Notes under the pieces: generated by a model | What the model was told of the DNA's origin: nothing | The model's input: the letters and a program-made list of their open reading frames with translations, nothing else | Database searches by the model: none | Program-made: the position numbers and the translations under genes | Shown here: piece by piece, positions 1 to 6,543 of the stretch | Position numbering within the stretch: the stretch's first letter is position 1 | Layout of the letters: every line of letters begins with the position of its first letter | Source of the DNA: Amoebophrya sp. AT5.2 | Lineage: Eukaryota; Sar; Dinophyceae; Syndiniales; Amoebophryaceae | Reading direction: 5' to 3' | Assembly (NCBI GenBank): GCA_005223375.1 | Contig: RXOD01006012.1 | Span: 1-11,615, forward strand | DNA: 11,615 nt

Positions 1-762
1 GCCAGTCGTCGCCGCGTCATCCCCCTTCTGGAACCGAGGGTCCAACGGAAAAGGCGAGGAGAAAAAGATCCTGGCAGGAGCTATCGATCACTGCGAGGAA
101 CTGCGAGCGTCGAACCTCGCGCACATTCGAAATAAAAGATGTTGCGATAAAAAAATCTATTTGTAGGTGGTGGACGTACTGTAAATGTAAAACGCAAAGG
201 CAAACGGGTCGCCCACCTATAAGTTAGTATGAATATCAGAGCGCTGATCCTGTCTTCGGATTCGAGTTGGTCTCTGGGGAGAAAAAAAAGAATCGGGAAA
301 AAAACCTGTAATCCTCGAGCGAGTATGGGGTCCCATCAAACGATGTTTAAGTACAGAGCACGGAAAGTCAAAGTCCTTCGTCCGAGCCGCGACTCAGCAA
401 GACGGATGCGATTCTTACGTTCCACTTCGACGACGTGGTATCTACGGACGGTGGGTGACGCTGACGAGCTCCCCCATTCGATCACTTGCGCATGAGGAGG
501 ACGAGCAGCATGCACGAGAGCAGGCATCTTAGAATTCACGTACTTACACGAAGTAACCTTTGGACTCTGGAACTGGTTCGGTGCGGGTACGCGTACGGGT
601 AGGCGTAGGTAGGTAAACGTAAAATAAAAGGCGTCTAGGTCTTCAAAGGCACACTGTTCTTCCGATGTCTGCCCGACACGACCCAGAGAACTCGTGCGAA
701 ATGGGACGTACTCTATCAGAGGATTATCCTCGATTATCGATTATCGATTAGCGAGTCTTTCT
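1..762. other. no supported gene; downstream flank of the membrane-protein gene
   Basis: Short open frames occur on both strands, but none has a good start, a motif or convincing composition. The best minus-strand frame (about 525-336, from a Met codon) reads as a basic peptide of about 62 residues with no recognisable motif. It could be a chance frame or an exon of an unseen gene. Around 590-625 there are short GTA/GGTA-rich repeats, and around 725-755 a short ATTATCG tandem repeat. This stretch should contain the 3' untranslated region and end of the gene that stops at 763, but I see no clear polyadenylation signal. Confidence 0.4.
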
Positions 763-1768
763 TCACGCGGTAGAGTCTACCTTTTCTTCTTCAAGACTCG
801 GCTTCGATTTGTAGCTGCTTGGCGCCGGCCCCAAAGTACCCTCGCCCTCGTTTTCGTTTTCGTTCTCGCGTTCGCTCCTCGGTGGGACCACGATGTCCGC
901 GGCCGTCTCGCCTCCTGCTTCTGCTCCCCCTCCTGTATTAGCATTAGAAGTACCTCCGTCCCCAGCTCCATCTGTCCCTGTCCCCCTTGGGTTTCCCTTC
1001 CTTTCGTCGCTGGGTTCCCTGTCCACCTTTGGCTCCCCGAGGAGGTCGACGCGTTCGGAAGTCGCGTCTTCGACCTCGCTGACCGTCGTGCCCCCGTTTC
1101 CACTCCCGCGCAGCAGGAGTTCCTCCCGTGCCTGGTTCAGGCTCTCAACGGCCACCGATCCGAGAAGTTCCTCGTCCCCTGCGGCGGAAGCGAATGGTGT
1201 CAGGGTGGACTTTTTCCGCTCCCCCTCTATGGTGACCGCCTGTGCCGGAGCCTGCGCATCCGGCGGCTGGGGCACCCCCCCCGGATTCCATGGCTGCGTT
1301 CGCTGTCTCTCCACCATCTGCAGCTGCAGCTGTAGCTGCTGCGCCGACCTTTGATGGTGCGTGCTGCGCGTTCTTTTGCTCCTGCTCGGAGTTGTTTGAA
1401 TTGGAATTATCGCCCGACGCAGACGCGGCGATCTCGCGAAGAAGCCGCCGTTCTTCTGCCGCAGAAGTAGCAGCAGAAGATGCCGCGAGAAGCCGCCGTT
1501 CTTCTTCCTGCGATAGCACCGTGGAGCCGCCCTTCTTGCTGCCGCCGCACAGACAGAATGCAGTGATACCGGCGACCGCCGCCAACCCCGCAGCCCCCAA
1601 GACGATCACCAAATAAATGGGGGAGCCGCGGCCCGAGGCGGATGCCTTGCTCTCCTCGCCAACACTCCGGTCAACTTTGCTCCGGTCAACTTTGGGCGGC
1701 TGTACAGGAATTGATGAATTAATGTAGGATAATGCTGATCGGTCCTCGAGAACCCATCGAACCTTCTG
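763..1768 (-). CDS. terminal exon: transmembrane helix plus low-complexity cytoplasmic tail, with apparent frameshift
   Basis: This is the last exon of a membrane protein I cannot name. It opens at 1768 right after a TTTTTGCAG acceptor, runs through a Ser/Lys-rich spacer, and then has one strong hydrophobic helix (about 1618-1550, core YLVIVLGAAGLAAVAGITAF) followed by CLCGGSKKGG. Positive charge after the helix fits a single-pass protein with its C-terminus in the cytosol. The tail is Ala/Glu/Arg-rich with a duplicated EERRLL, then Gln/Pro-rich, then Gly/Glu/Asn-rich, and stops at 763. Two overlapping frames carry it. The upstream frame degenerates and stops at 1145, while the downstream frame is open from about 1370 to 763. 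A +1 shift, most simply at the G8 run (plus-strand C at 1275-1282), joins them. There is no ATG in the opening frame, so it is not a first exon. The opposite-strand frames here are low-complexity shadows. Confidence 0.6.
1275..1282 (-). other. G8 homopolymer, likely site of the frameshift
   Basis: Eight C on the plus strand (G8 in the coding sense) sit where the two overlapping coding frames can be joined. The downstream frame is reached if one base is skipped, i.e. if the run were seven. This could be an assembly error, a real polymorphism, programmed slippage, or a small unrecognised intron. No GT-AG intron of plausible size is visible in the overlap 1145-1370. Confidence 0.4.
1441..1505 (-). 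repeat. 17-bp direct repeat, 48 bp apart, encoding EERRLL twice
   Basis: The 17-mer GAAGCCGCCGTTCTTCT occurs at 1441-1457 and 1489-1505. In the coding frame both copies give EERRLL, separated by an Ala/Ser-rich stretch. This suggests an in-frame duplication of about 48 bp in the cytoplasmic tail. The spacing of 16 residues could allow a short charged helix pair, but no function is evident. Confidence 0.75.
1665..1694 (-). repeat. 15-bp perfect tandem duplication in coding sequence
   Basis: The unit CTCCGGTCAACTTTG occurs at 1665-1679 and again directly at 1680-1694. In the coding sense it adds a second KVDRS to the spacer just before the transmembrane helix. It keeps the frame, as expected of slippage in a tolerant linker. 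Confidence 0.85.
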
Positions 1769-2049
1769 CTGCAAAAATTCATGCTATGCTTTCACTCTCA
1801 GTTTCAGTTTCACGCCCCGTACCTCCGGAAGTAGCCAGGGATTTTACAACTTTCAGCCGATATCGACCTACTTGACAGGAATCTACCACCGCACTCTTGC
1901 GCTGAACATATCGCTTATACGGTCGCGCGAGATCGGGGCCGGACTTGTAGTAAGTTGTAGCCCTAGCCACACCCACAGCATTACGATTTAGCAACAGCAA
2001 AACTAACGCGTATCTATATAATAGATAAGAATTTATCTGTGTTAGTTAC
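1769..2049 (-). other. spliceosomal intron, canonical GT-AG, phase 0
   Basis: The intron is 281 nt. The donor is GCG|GTAACT, with the last exon base at 2050. The acceptor is TTTTTGCAG|CAG, with the first exon base at 1768. Both flanking frames are in phase 0, so splicing joins ...AHCTFA to QKVRWVLEDR... without disturbing either reading frame. The downstream exon has no ATG and a stop shortly upstream of the acceptor, so an intron is needed there. Phase match, consensus ends and continuity of protein-like composition support it. No transcript evidence is available to me. Confidence 0.6.
2001..2047. repeat. short inverted repeat inside the intron, next to the donor
   Basis: AACTAAC at 2001-2007 is mirrored by GTTAGTT at 2041-2047. 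Between them are further short complementary stretches (TATCT/AGATA and AGATAA/TTATCT). In the RNA of the minus strand the outer stem would enclose about 33 nt and include part of the donor-proximal intron sequence. It may be a small degraded inverted-repeat element or chance in AT-rich intron sequence. Confidence 0.5.
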
Positions 2050-2450
2050 CGCGAATGTGCAGTGCGCTTCTTTGTTGCAGGCCTCCGAGTCGAGACGATG
2101 CTGGCGGCACTTCTCGATGAGCGCCTGAACCTTCGTCTCGGCTCTACTTTCGAGGTCTTGCCCGTGCTTTTCCGGGTCGAGGTTTTGGTGGTCGACGAGA
2201 GGCATCTTCCACTCGAGGAAGGAGCCCGAGGTGGATGGAGCAGGTGGATCGAGAGCATCATGGCCGTCGTTTGCGATGGCTCGAAAGGTGGGCGCACGGC
2301 AGGCGTGAAGAAGAGACGTAAAGAAGACGAGTGGGCGCTCGAACAGGCGGTGCAAAAACCCAGTAGTGCCCCTTTGTTGTTCCTCGTCGTTGTTGCCCGC
2401 ATCGGGGCCTCGTTCGTCGCGAGGAGACGGAGATCGGGCCCCCGCAACCC
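2050..2450 (-). CDS. internal exon: cysteine half-module of the membrane-protein gene
   Basis: The frame is open from 2454 to 2014 but has no ATG, so it is an internal exon. I place its start at 2450 (after CCAG) and its end at 2050 (before GTAACT). It encodes an acidic, Pro/Ser-rich segment, then a hydrophobic stretch RPLVFFTSLLHA, a Pro/Ser linker, and an amphipathic Glu/Lys-rich segment ending in KCRQHRLDSEACNKEAHCTF. That last piece has the spacing C-x8-C-x5-C-x-F. It matches the first three cysteines of the module repeated in the large frame at 5652-3664, which is the main reason to link the two. The hydrophobic stretch could instead be a signal anchor if this is a separate gene whose first exon lies just upstream. 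The overlapping plus-strand frame at 2062-2502 is Arg-rich and looks like a shadow. Confidence 0.5.
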
Positions 2451-2535
2451 CTGGTTAATTTTAAGATGTAGTTTTAAGAGAGGACGATTTAGTACTAATT
2501 GAATTTGAACTTCTGCACAAAGTAATTTATTACAC
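2451..2535 (-). other. candidate canonical intron, 85 nt, phase 1
   Basis: The donor is CGCC|GTGTAAT (last exon base 2536) and the acceptor is TTAACCAG|GGG (first exon base 2450). The split codon C|GG gives Arg, and both flanking frames stay open. The intron is short and AT-rich compared with its flanks. The donor is only a moderate match, so this is weaker than the 1769-2049 intron. Confidence 0.35.
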
Positions 2536-2635
2536 GGCGCAAACTTTGACTTTCATAAAAAGCGGCGGGTGAGGAGGGCGAGCCATCGCAAGTGACCGAG
2601 GGGTGGTAGAGTTCGATCACGAACAGCGTGCACAG
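2536..2635 (-). CDS. candidate small internal exon with two cysteines
   Basis: The frame is open from 2635 (just after a TAA) to 2536 and then joins the next exon through the candidate 85-nt intron. It reads LCTLFVIELYHPSVTC followed by a Ser/Pro-rich stretch and FYESQSLR. C-x-L with a second Cys 14 residues later resembles the back half of the cysteine module. No ATG and no AG acceptor lies between 2635 and the first cysteine, so its 5' boundary is unexplained. Either the exon is not real, or it starts at a non-canonical junction such as the one proven by homology in the GH3 gene of this window. Confidence 0.25.
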
Positions 2636-2675
2636 TTAGACGATGATCGGTTGCCTGGCAAGGAGCGAGGCTTTT

Positions 2676-3098
2676 TCATGTAAGAATACCTGGACGATCG
2701 GTCCGCGGCGGAGGCGCTGCTGCGGTGAGTAGTGCCCGCCGCGCCCGAGCAGGCAGTGCTGCGGTGCGTGGTTGTACTTGTACATGTACAGCCCCCTTTA
2801 TTTCGGGATCGGGTTGTTCGGGTCGCGCGCGTGTTAACAAGGCGCCTTGTCTAGCTTCAACAGCCCGCCCACCAGCAGAGGAAGCTGCGGGTTTTACTTC
2901 TACTTGTTGTGGCCACACAAGGACCTCCGTCCTGTGCGGCCGGCAGAACGTGTTGCCCACCTTGTCGTCATAATCAAGCACGCAGTGTCGTAGGTAATGT
3001 TGAAGATTGGGGTCATGATTGGACGATCCGGAGATGTCATCAGCCCACTGCCGGATCCCGGTTTGAGGCGAGAAGGGCTCGAAAATGCATCCAGAGGA
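2676..3098 (-). CDS. candidate exon(s) with cysteine-module fragments
   Basis: The frame is open from 3098 to 2676 on the minus strand. It is preceded directly by CACTTATAG, a fair 3' splice site, and has no ATG near its start. It encodes SSGCIFEPFSPQTG, then a spacer, then HCVLDYDDKVGNTFC. C-x-F and C-x-L-D-Y-D resemble the third-cysteine motif of the large gene upstream (C-A-W-D-P, C-E-W-D-Y). The distal part is Ala/Pro/Arg-rich and may run past the true exon end. Other frames here contain stops, apart from an Arg/Cys-rich plus-strand frame that looks like a shadow. Whether this continues the gene at 5652-3664 is an inference. Confidence 0.3.
   Translation of the reverse strand, partial: SSGCIFEPFSPQTGIRQWADDISGSSNHDPNLQHYLRHCVLDYDDKVGNTFCRPHRTEVLVWPQQVEVKPAASSAGGRAVEARQGALLTRARPEQPDPEIKGAVHVQVQPRTAALPARARRALLTAAAPPPRTDRPGILT
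2837..2850. repeat. 14-bp perfect palindrome
   Basis: ACAAGGCGCCTTGT reads the same on both strands. It may be a protein binding site or chance. It lies in the candidate exon region, so no role is proposed. Confidence 0.4.
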
Positions 3099-3663
3099 CT
3101 ATAAGTGATGTAGAAAATAATTTTTTTATACGGCTACTCCACAGCCTGGGCCTGCTCAGCCATTGATTTATATTCATCGGATCAAGCCTACTTAGTATCC
3201 TATCGATCCATCGATGAATACAATCCGGGCAATCGCGGAGCATCTACAATCTACTTCATGAGCTATCGATGAGGAAGGACCGCAGCGAGCGATCAAGCTC
3301 ACGCGAACAACCGGTGCGGAAAAAAAAGCCGAACGGTCGGTGCGGATACTTAAAGCCGGCACTGGACGAGCAGGACGCGCAAGCTATCCGGAGTTCGCAG
3401 CAGCCGGCTCATGATGCGAGCTCCAGATAGTTCGCAGCACCTGGCTCCGAACAACGACTAAGGGAATCAATGTCTATTCACTCCCACCAGAATGCGCCGC
3501 GCATCTAAGCTCTGCGATGCGGCGCGAGGTCGATGCGCGGGAATCGTACGACGGCCCGTCGCAGTTGCCTATCATGCCTTTGCTAGCCAACACAACCAGC
3601 ACGCACACGATTCCCACCACTTGAAGATCCCATCCGAGAGCCTAGATGATCGATCAATTAAAT
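3099..3663. other. no supported coding; probable intron or intergenic region
   Basis: No frame on either strand is convincing. The stretch holds an imperfect hairpin around 3170-3216 (ATTCATCG-GATC against GATCCATCGATGAAT) and two near-identical 19-mers at 3392-3410 and 3429-3447 (17 of 19 bases equal, offset 37). Around 3320-3345 CGGTGCGG occurs twice, flanking an A-tract. If the cysteine-rich gene continues beyond 3664, this is its intron. If not, it is the intergenic space between two genes. I could not find a donor near 3700-3760 that keeps the frame into 3098. Confidence 0.4.
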
Positions 3664-5652
3664 CTATCTATGGTATGTGTTGATGTAGTAGTTCTTAGAT
3701 GAAGAATATCGAGAGAACAGGGGATGGTGCATTTTTGATCTCGATAAATGCGGCAAACCACACTTGTCCAGTGGCACACCGTTGCAAGAATCCACGAATT
3801 TCGCGACCTCCCTCGCGTCGACGCACTGCCCTTTCGTCGTGTAGAGGCAAACGCGCCAATTTGGTTCCAGATCCATTCGGCGCCGTTTTGGTTCCAGATC
3901 CGCTGGGCTACCATCTGCCGAACGCCTTTGGAAGATGAAGTTGTTGCACTGGTCCCGGCCCAGTTCGGGGCGCACCGCCCGGCAGGTGCGCAGGTAGCAC
4001 ACCCCGTGCTCCATGGAAGATTCCGTTTCCTCTTCACCCGGCCGGTGCATCGGCACGAAGGTGCAGAGGCCTTCCCGCTCCCCACCCTCGCAACTTTCAA
4101 GCGTGGGGCGATGCAGGTGGCCGCACACGGTTGTGTTCGGGTCTATTCCGAGCCAGGGTTGCACCTGAAGGTCCTGGTCCTGCTGCGCTGGCCGTGGGGG
4201 GGCTGCCGCTTCGGCCGCCCCTGCCATCGTTCCCCTGCCATCCGGTGGCTGCTGCCATCGTTCCCCTCCCATCGTTCCCCTGCCTGCTGCCATCGTGTCA
4301 CTGGGGCGTATCCATGGCTGCTGCATCGGATGGGGCAGGCCGTTCATGTCCCGAAGCTGCAACTTCGTCCTCACGGCCGGCCCGTTTGGATTGGAGGGAC
4401 GGGAGTTAGGATTCTTGGGAGTTTGGAATTTATCTTTTTGTCGTCGTAGGGGTGGCGGTGGATCCGGGTGCGTCCGCTCCCAGCACCTACTAGTGTCCTC
4501 CGTAGCCCCGGCGCGGTTCTCACACGGCTCCCCGACCTCCCCCCGCAGCAATGGCCTACCGCAATCGTCCTCTTTCGTGTACGTGCTGCACGGTTTCATG
4601 CTCTTCACCGGCTCCCCTGTTGCGCACAAAGCGTTCTCGTAGTCCCACTCGCACTTACGCGGCATTTTGTTCGTTTTCCTGTGTCGGGAGGCCGTCCTGT
4701 TCGTTTTCTCGTTCCCGCTCTCGTGTCTGGCGGCAGGGGCGGTGTCCGGGGGCTTCGCTTCGCTGAAGTCGAGCCCGAAATTGCAAGAGGATATGCTCAC
4801 ACCCCAATCGATACAGGTCTTTGGGCGGCACTTGTTAACGCTACGGGACCAGACGCAGGCGAAGGAGCGTGGATAACGACTACGCAGGCTATCCTTCGCG
4901 TGGCACTCCTTAGCGCTCTTGCGGGCCTCGCATGGGACGAAGCCCTGGTGCCTGATGGTCCCCCATATTCGGCCCCCCCTTTTGTGTTTTAAATCAACCT
5001 TTCCCCCGCCCAATAACATTCCCGAACCCTCGGATGGCAGTGTCCCCGCATCCTCCGGTGTAGTTTCCTCGGTGTTTCTTCGGAGGTCCAAACTGCAGTG
5101 TCCGGTCGTGGGGTCCCACGCGCACCTGGTGATCTTCTCCAGCACGCAGTTGGGCCGGTCCCGGTGCGCGTTGCAGGAGCGCGCCCCGACTTCCGGCGCG
5201 CCATCCTGTCTAGCAGCGCCGTGATCGGGGTGAGGCTCCACGATCGGGGCCCGCGGCGCCATCCTGCGCAACGCCTCGCGCATCGCAGCCGCCATCGGCT
5301 TGCTCTCTCGCGTCAACCAGCTCCTCGTGTCAGGCCAGCACCTCCGATGCGAGGAGGAGGCGGACAAAAAAGAGTGCGCATGTGTATTTTTGAGGGGATC
5401 TTCATCATGCTGGTGTGTATTGATGAAAAACCTCTCGTCGCGCTGCCGGGACAGGAGGCTCCGACGCTGAGTCGAGCGCTCCCCCGGTCGGGCCTCCGAT
5501 GCGGAGTTGAGAGTCGATGGTTCCTCGGAGTCGTCGTGCAACGAATCGCCCCCTCGAAGGGAGGAGGGTATCAGGGAGGAGGGTAGCCCCCGGACCCCCA
5601 GAAGGCCACTGACGAGTACCCTGGACCCCCGCCACGTGGTCAAGCTCGGCAT
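3664..5652 (-). CDS. large cysteine-rich repeat protein, probably secreted or an ectodomain (unknown family)
   Basis: I do not recognise the family. The frame is open back to 5850, but the first ATG is at 5652, giving 662 residues. The N-terminus (MPSLTTWRGSRVLVSGLLGV...) has a basic head and a hydrophobic core at about 13-26, so a signal peptide is plausible. A Ser/Arg-rich linker follows. From residue 160 there is a recurring four-cysteine module, C-x(7-11)-C-x(n)-C-x-[WFYN]-x(6-21)-C: Cys 160/169/177/186, 241/250/266/275, 280/290/334/343, 355/364/377/390, 510/521/530/552, 557/569/602/610. Examples of the third-cysteine motif are C-A-W-D-P, C-V-W and C-E-W-D-Y. A Pro/Met/Gly-rich insert lies at about 395-505. 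The last pair, Cys 623/631, starts a seventh module that the frame does not finish. The final residues (Ser/Tyr/Asn-rich) look like read-through into an intron. Paired cysteines imply disulfides outside the cytosol. An upstream start in an unseen exon is possible, because the frame before 5652 also contains a hydrophobic stretch. Confidence 0.6.
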   Translation of the reverse strand: MPSLTTWRGSRVLVSGLLGVRGLPSSLIPSSLRGGDSLHDDSEEPSTLNSASEARPGERSTQRRSLLSRQRDERFFINTHQHDEDPLKNTHAHSFLSASSSHRRCWPDTRSWLTRESKPMAAAMREALRRMAPRAPIVEPHPDHGAARQDGAPEVGARSCNAHRDRPNCVLEKITRCAWDPTTGHCSLDLRRNTEETTPEDAGTLPSEGSGMLLGGGKVDLKHKRGGRIWGTIRHQGFVPCEARKSAKECHAKDSLRSRYPRSFACVWSRSVNKCRPKTCIDWGVSISSCNFGLDFSEAKPPDTAPAARHESGNEKTNRTASRHRKTNKMPRKCEWDYENALCATGEPVKSMKPCSTYTKEDDCGRPLLRGEVGEPCENRAGATEDTSRCWERTHPDPPPPLRRQKDKFQTPKNPNSRPSNPNGPAVRTKLQLRDMNGLPHPMQQPWIRPSDTMAAGRGTMGGERWQQPPDGRGTMAGAAEAAAPPRPAQQDQDLQVQPWLGIDPNTTVCGHLHRPTLESCEGGEREGLCTFVPMHRPGEEETESSMEHGVCYLRTCRAVRPELGRDQCNNFIFQRRSADGSPADLEPKRRRMDLEPNWRVCLYTTKGQCVDAREVAKFVDSCNGVPLDKCGLPHLSRSKMHHPLFSRYSSSKNYYINTYHR
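3861..3901 (-). repeat. 14-bp direct repeat, 27-bp period, encoding DLEP twice
   Basis: TTGGTTCCAGATCC occurs at 3861-3874 and 3888-3901. The 27-bp offset is nine codons, so the frame is kept and DLEP appears twice in the spacer before the sixth module's C-L-Y motif. Confidence 0.8.
4221..4296 (-). repeat. imperfect coding tandem repeat (GRGTM units)
   Basis: CCATCGTTCCCCT recurs at about 4224, 4256 and, in a shortened unit, 4270, with a final CCATCG near 4291. In the coding sense this gives repeated GRGTM and a GGERWQQPPDGRGTM stretch in the linker between modules 4 and 5 of the cysteine-rich protein. It looks like slippage or unequal-exchange expansion in a flexible region. Confidence 0.7.
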
Positions 5653-6358
5653 TCGTAGGCAGGCGCTGACTCTGTTTCGGTTTCTAGGGGTAGGGGTAGG
5701 TCCGCTAGCTGGGTCGAGCTCGAGCTCGAGGCGAGAAAGGAATAGGAAGCAATGTACGGAGAATAAACAGCTCAGATTACGCAGCAGCGATGAAAAACGG
5801 GCCGCATGCCCATCGTCAGTAAGCAAAGTAGAAATATTTTGGGTCTGCACGGCGAATTACAAAAGCCGACTGCTCGGAAAACACAAACGTAAAAAACTGA
5901 TCACTGCGGTCGAGTCGTATTCATTTTTTGAGTTCATCGAGGTCACACGACCTTATCTCGTCGCCAACTATTTACGAGTATTGCAAACGGAGACTCACAT
6001 TCTTAGACATTCAACGCGGAAGCAGCAGGGCAGAGGCAAAACACGGAATTCAATTGAATGCAGACGGAAATAAATCCGTAAAAAAATGAAAACGCACGAA
6101 AAAATGAAAAAACGCACGAACGCGGCAGCGACTCTCGCGGTCTGCAAACGCTAACGCAATTACCTAGGACAACGATGGAATCGACGGAAAAGTGTGCTTG
6201 CATCTTCGGGCCAGTGCCAGCGCGTAGAAGTCGACAGCTATCCGTTGCTCGGATTCGGTTTTGCTTTTTTATAAAAAGCGCGCGAGATGAGTTTCAACCT
6301 GCTTCGAGAACCGCAATGGGGGAATGTTGCTCAGGTGTGCCTACGCGGCAAAGGCTTA
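5653..6358. other. intergenic: probable 5' flank of the cysteine-rich gene and part of the GH3 downstream region
   Basis: No confident gene is visible. It holds a GAGCTC-rich palindrome around 5712-5730, a near-perfect duplication of AAAAAATGAAAACGCACGA around 6078-6120, and a short palindrome GCTTTTTTATAAAAAGC near 6263-6279. The plus-strand frame starting with ATG at 6287 (62 residues, ends 6475) has reasonable composition, but no motif and no homology I recognise. The TATAAAA just upstream of it is too close to its ATG to act as a normal TATA box. Confidence 0.4.
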
Positions 6359-6485
6359 GAGCTGACTGCTCGCGCAGCTCATGGGGGCGGTACCCCATGC
6401 GAGCTGGTAGCGGCCGAGCGTCACGCGCGACCCTTCGGCGCCCTTTGTGTCGGGTACATACAAGGCTACCAGTAACACAAAGGCG
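6359..6485. other. cluster of strong inverted repeats (candidate structured RNA or 3'-end element)
   Basis: Three stems can be drawn. GAGCTG 6359-6364 pairs with CAGCTC 6375-6380. The same CAGCTC plus ATGGGG (6375-6386) pairs with CCCCAT plus GAGCTG (6393-6406), a 12-bp stem with a 2-nt bulge and a 6-nt loop. Further on, CGCCCTTTGTGT 6439-6450 pairs with ACACAAAGGCG 6475-6485, with one bulged C and a possible inner GGTA/TACC stem. The first two stems exclude each other, so alternative folds are possible. On the minus strand the block starts about 58 nt after the GH3 stop and would lie in its 3' untranslated region. It does not match a tRNA, 5S rRNA or spliceosomal snRNA that I can recognise. 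Confidence 0.45.
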
Positions 6486-6543
6486 GTAAGTTAGTATAAG
6501 CGAATCGCGATTCTTTCCGTAACTGTTTGACGTCGTTCGCTCG

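Noticed and set aside
694..1354. Long plus-strand frames over the membrane-protein tail
   Set aside because: They are Ser/Pro/Arg-rich mirrors of the Gly/Glu/Ala-rich minus-strand tail. They have no motif, and the minus strand has a transmembrane helix and consistent splice sites.
1769..1822. A 54-nt mini-intron with donor GGAG|GTACGG and the same acceptor at 1769
   Set aside because: Splicing gives phase 1 into a phase 0 exon and leads to a wrong frame. The 2049 donor fits the phase and the protein.
3748..4449. Plus-strand frame of 233 codons inside the cysteine-rich gene
   Set aside because: It is a shadow of the minus-strand frame. The minus strand shows regularly spaced cysteine modules, while the plus-strand product has no repeated pattern or motif.
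5653..5850. Extending the cysteine-rich protein to 5850
   Set aside because: The codon at 5850 is GTG and there is no ATG before 5652. A non-ATG start is not expected in a nuclear gene, although an upstream exon remains possible.
6175..6489. Plus-strand frame of 104 codons as a gene
   Set aside because: It has an ATG but no motif, and its second half only follows the inverted-repeat block. A shorter frame at 6287 in another phase is equally plausible, so neither is called.
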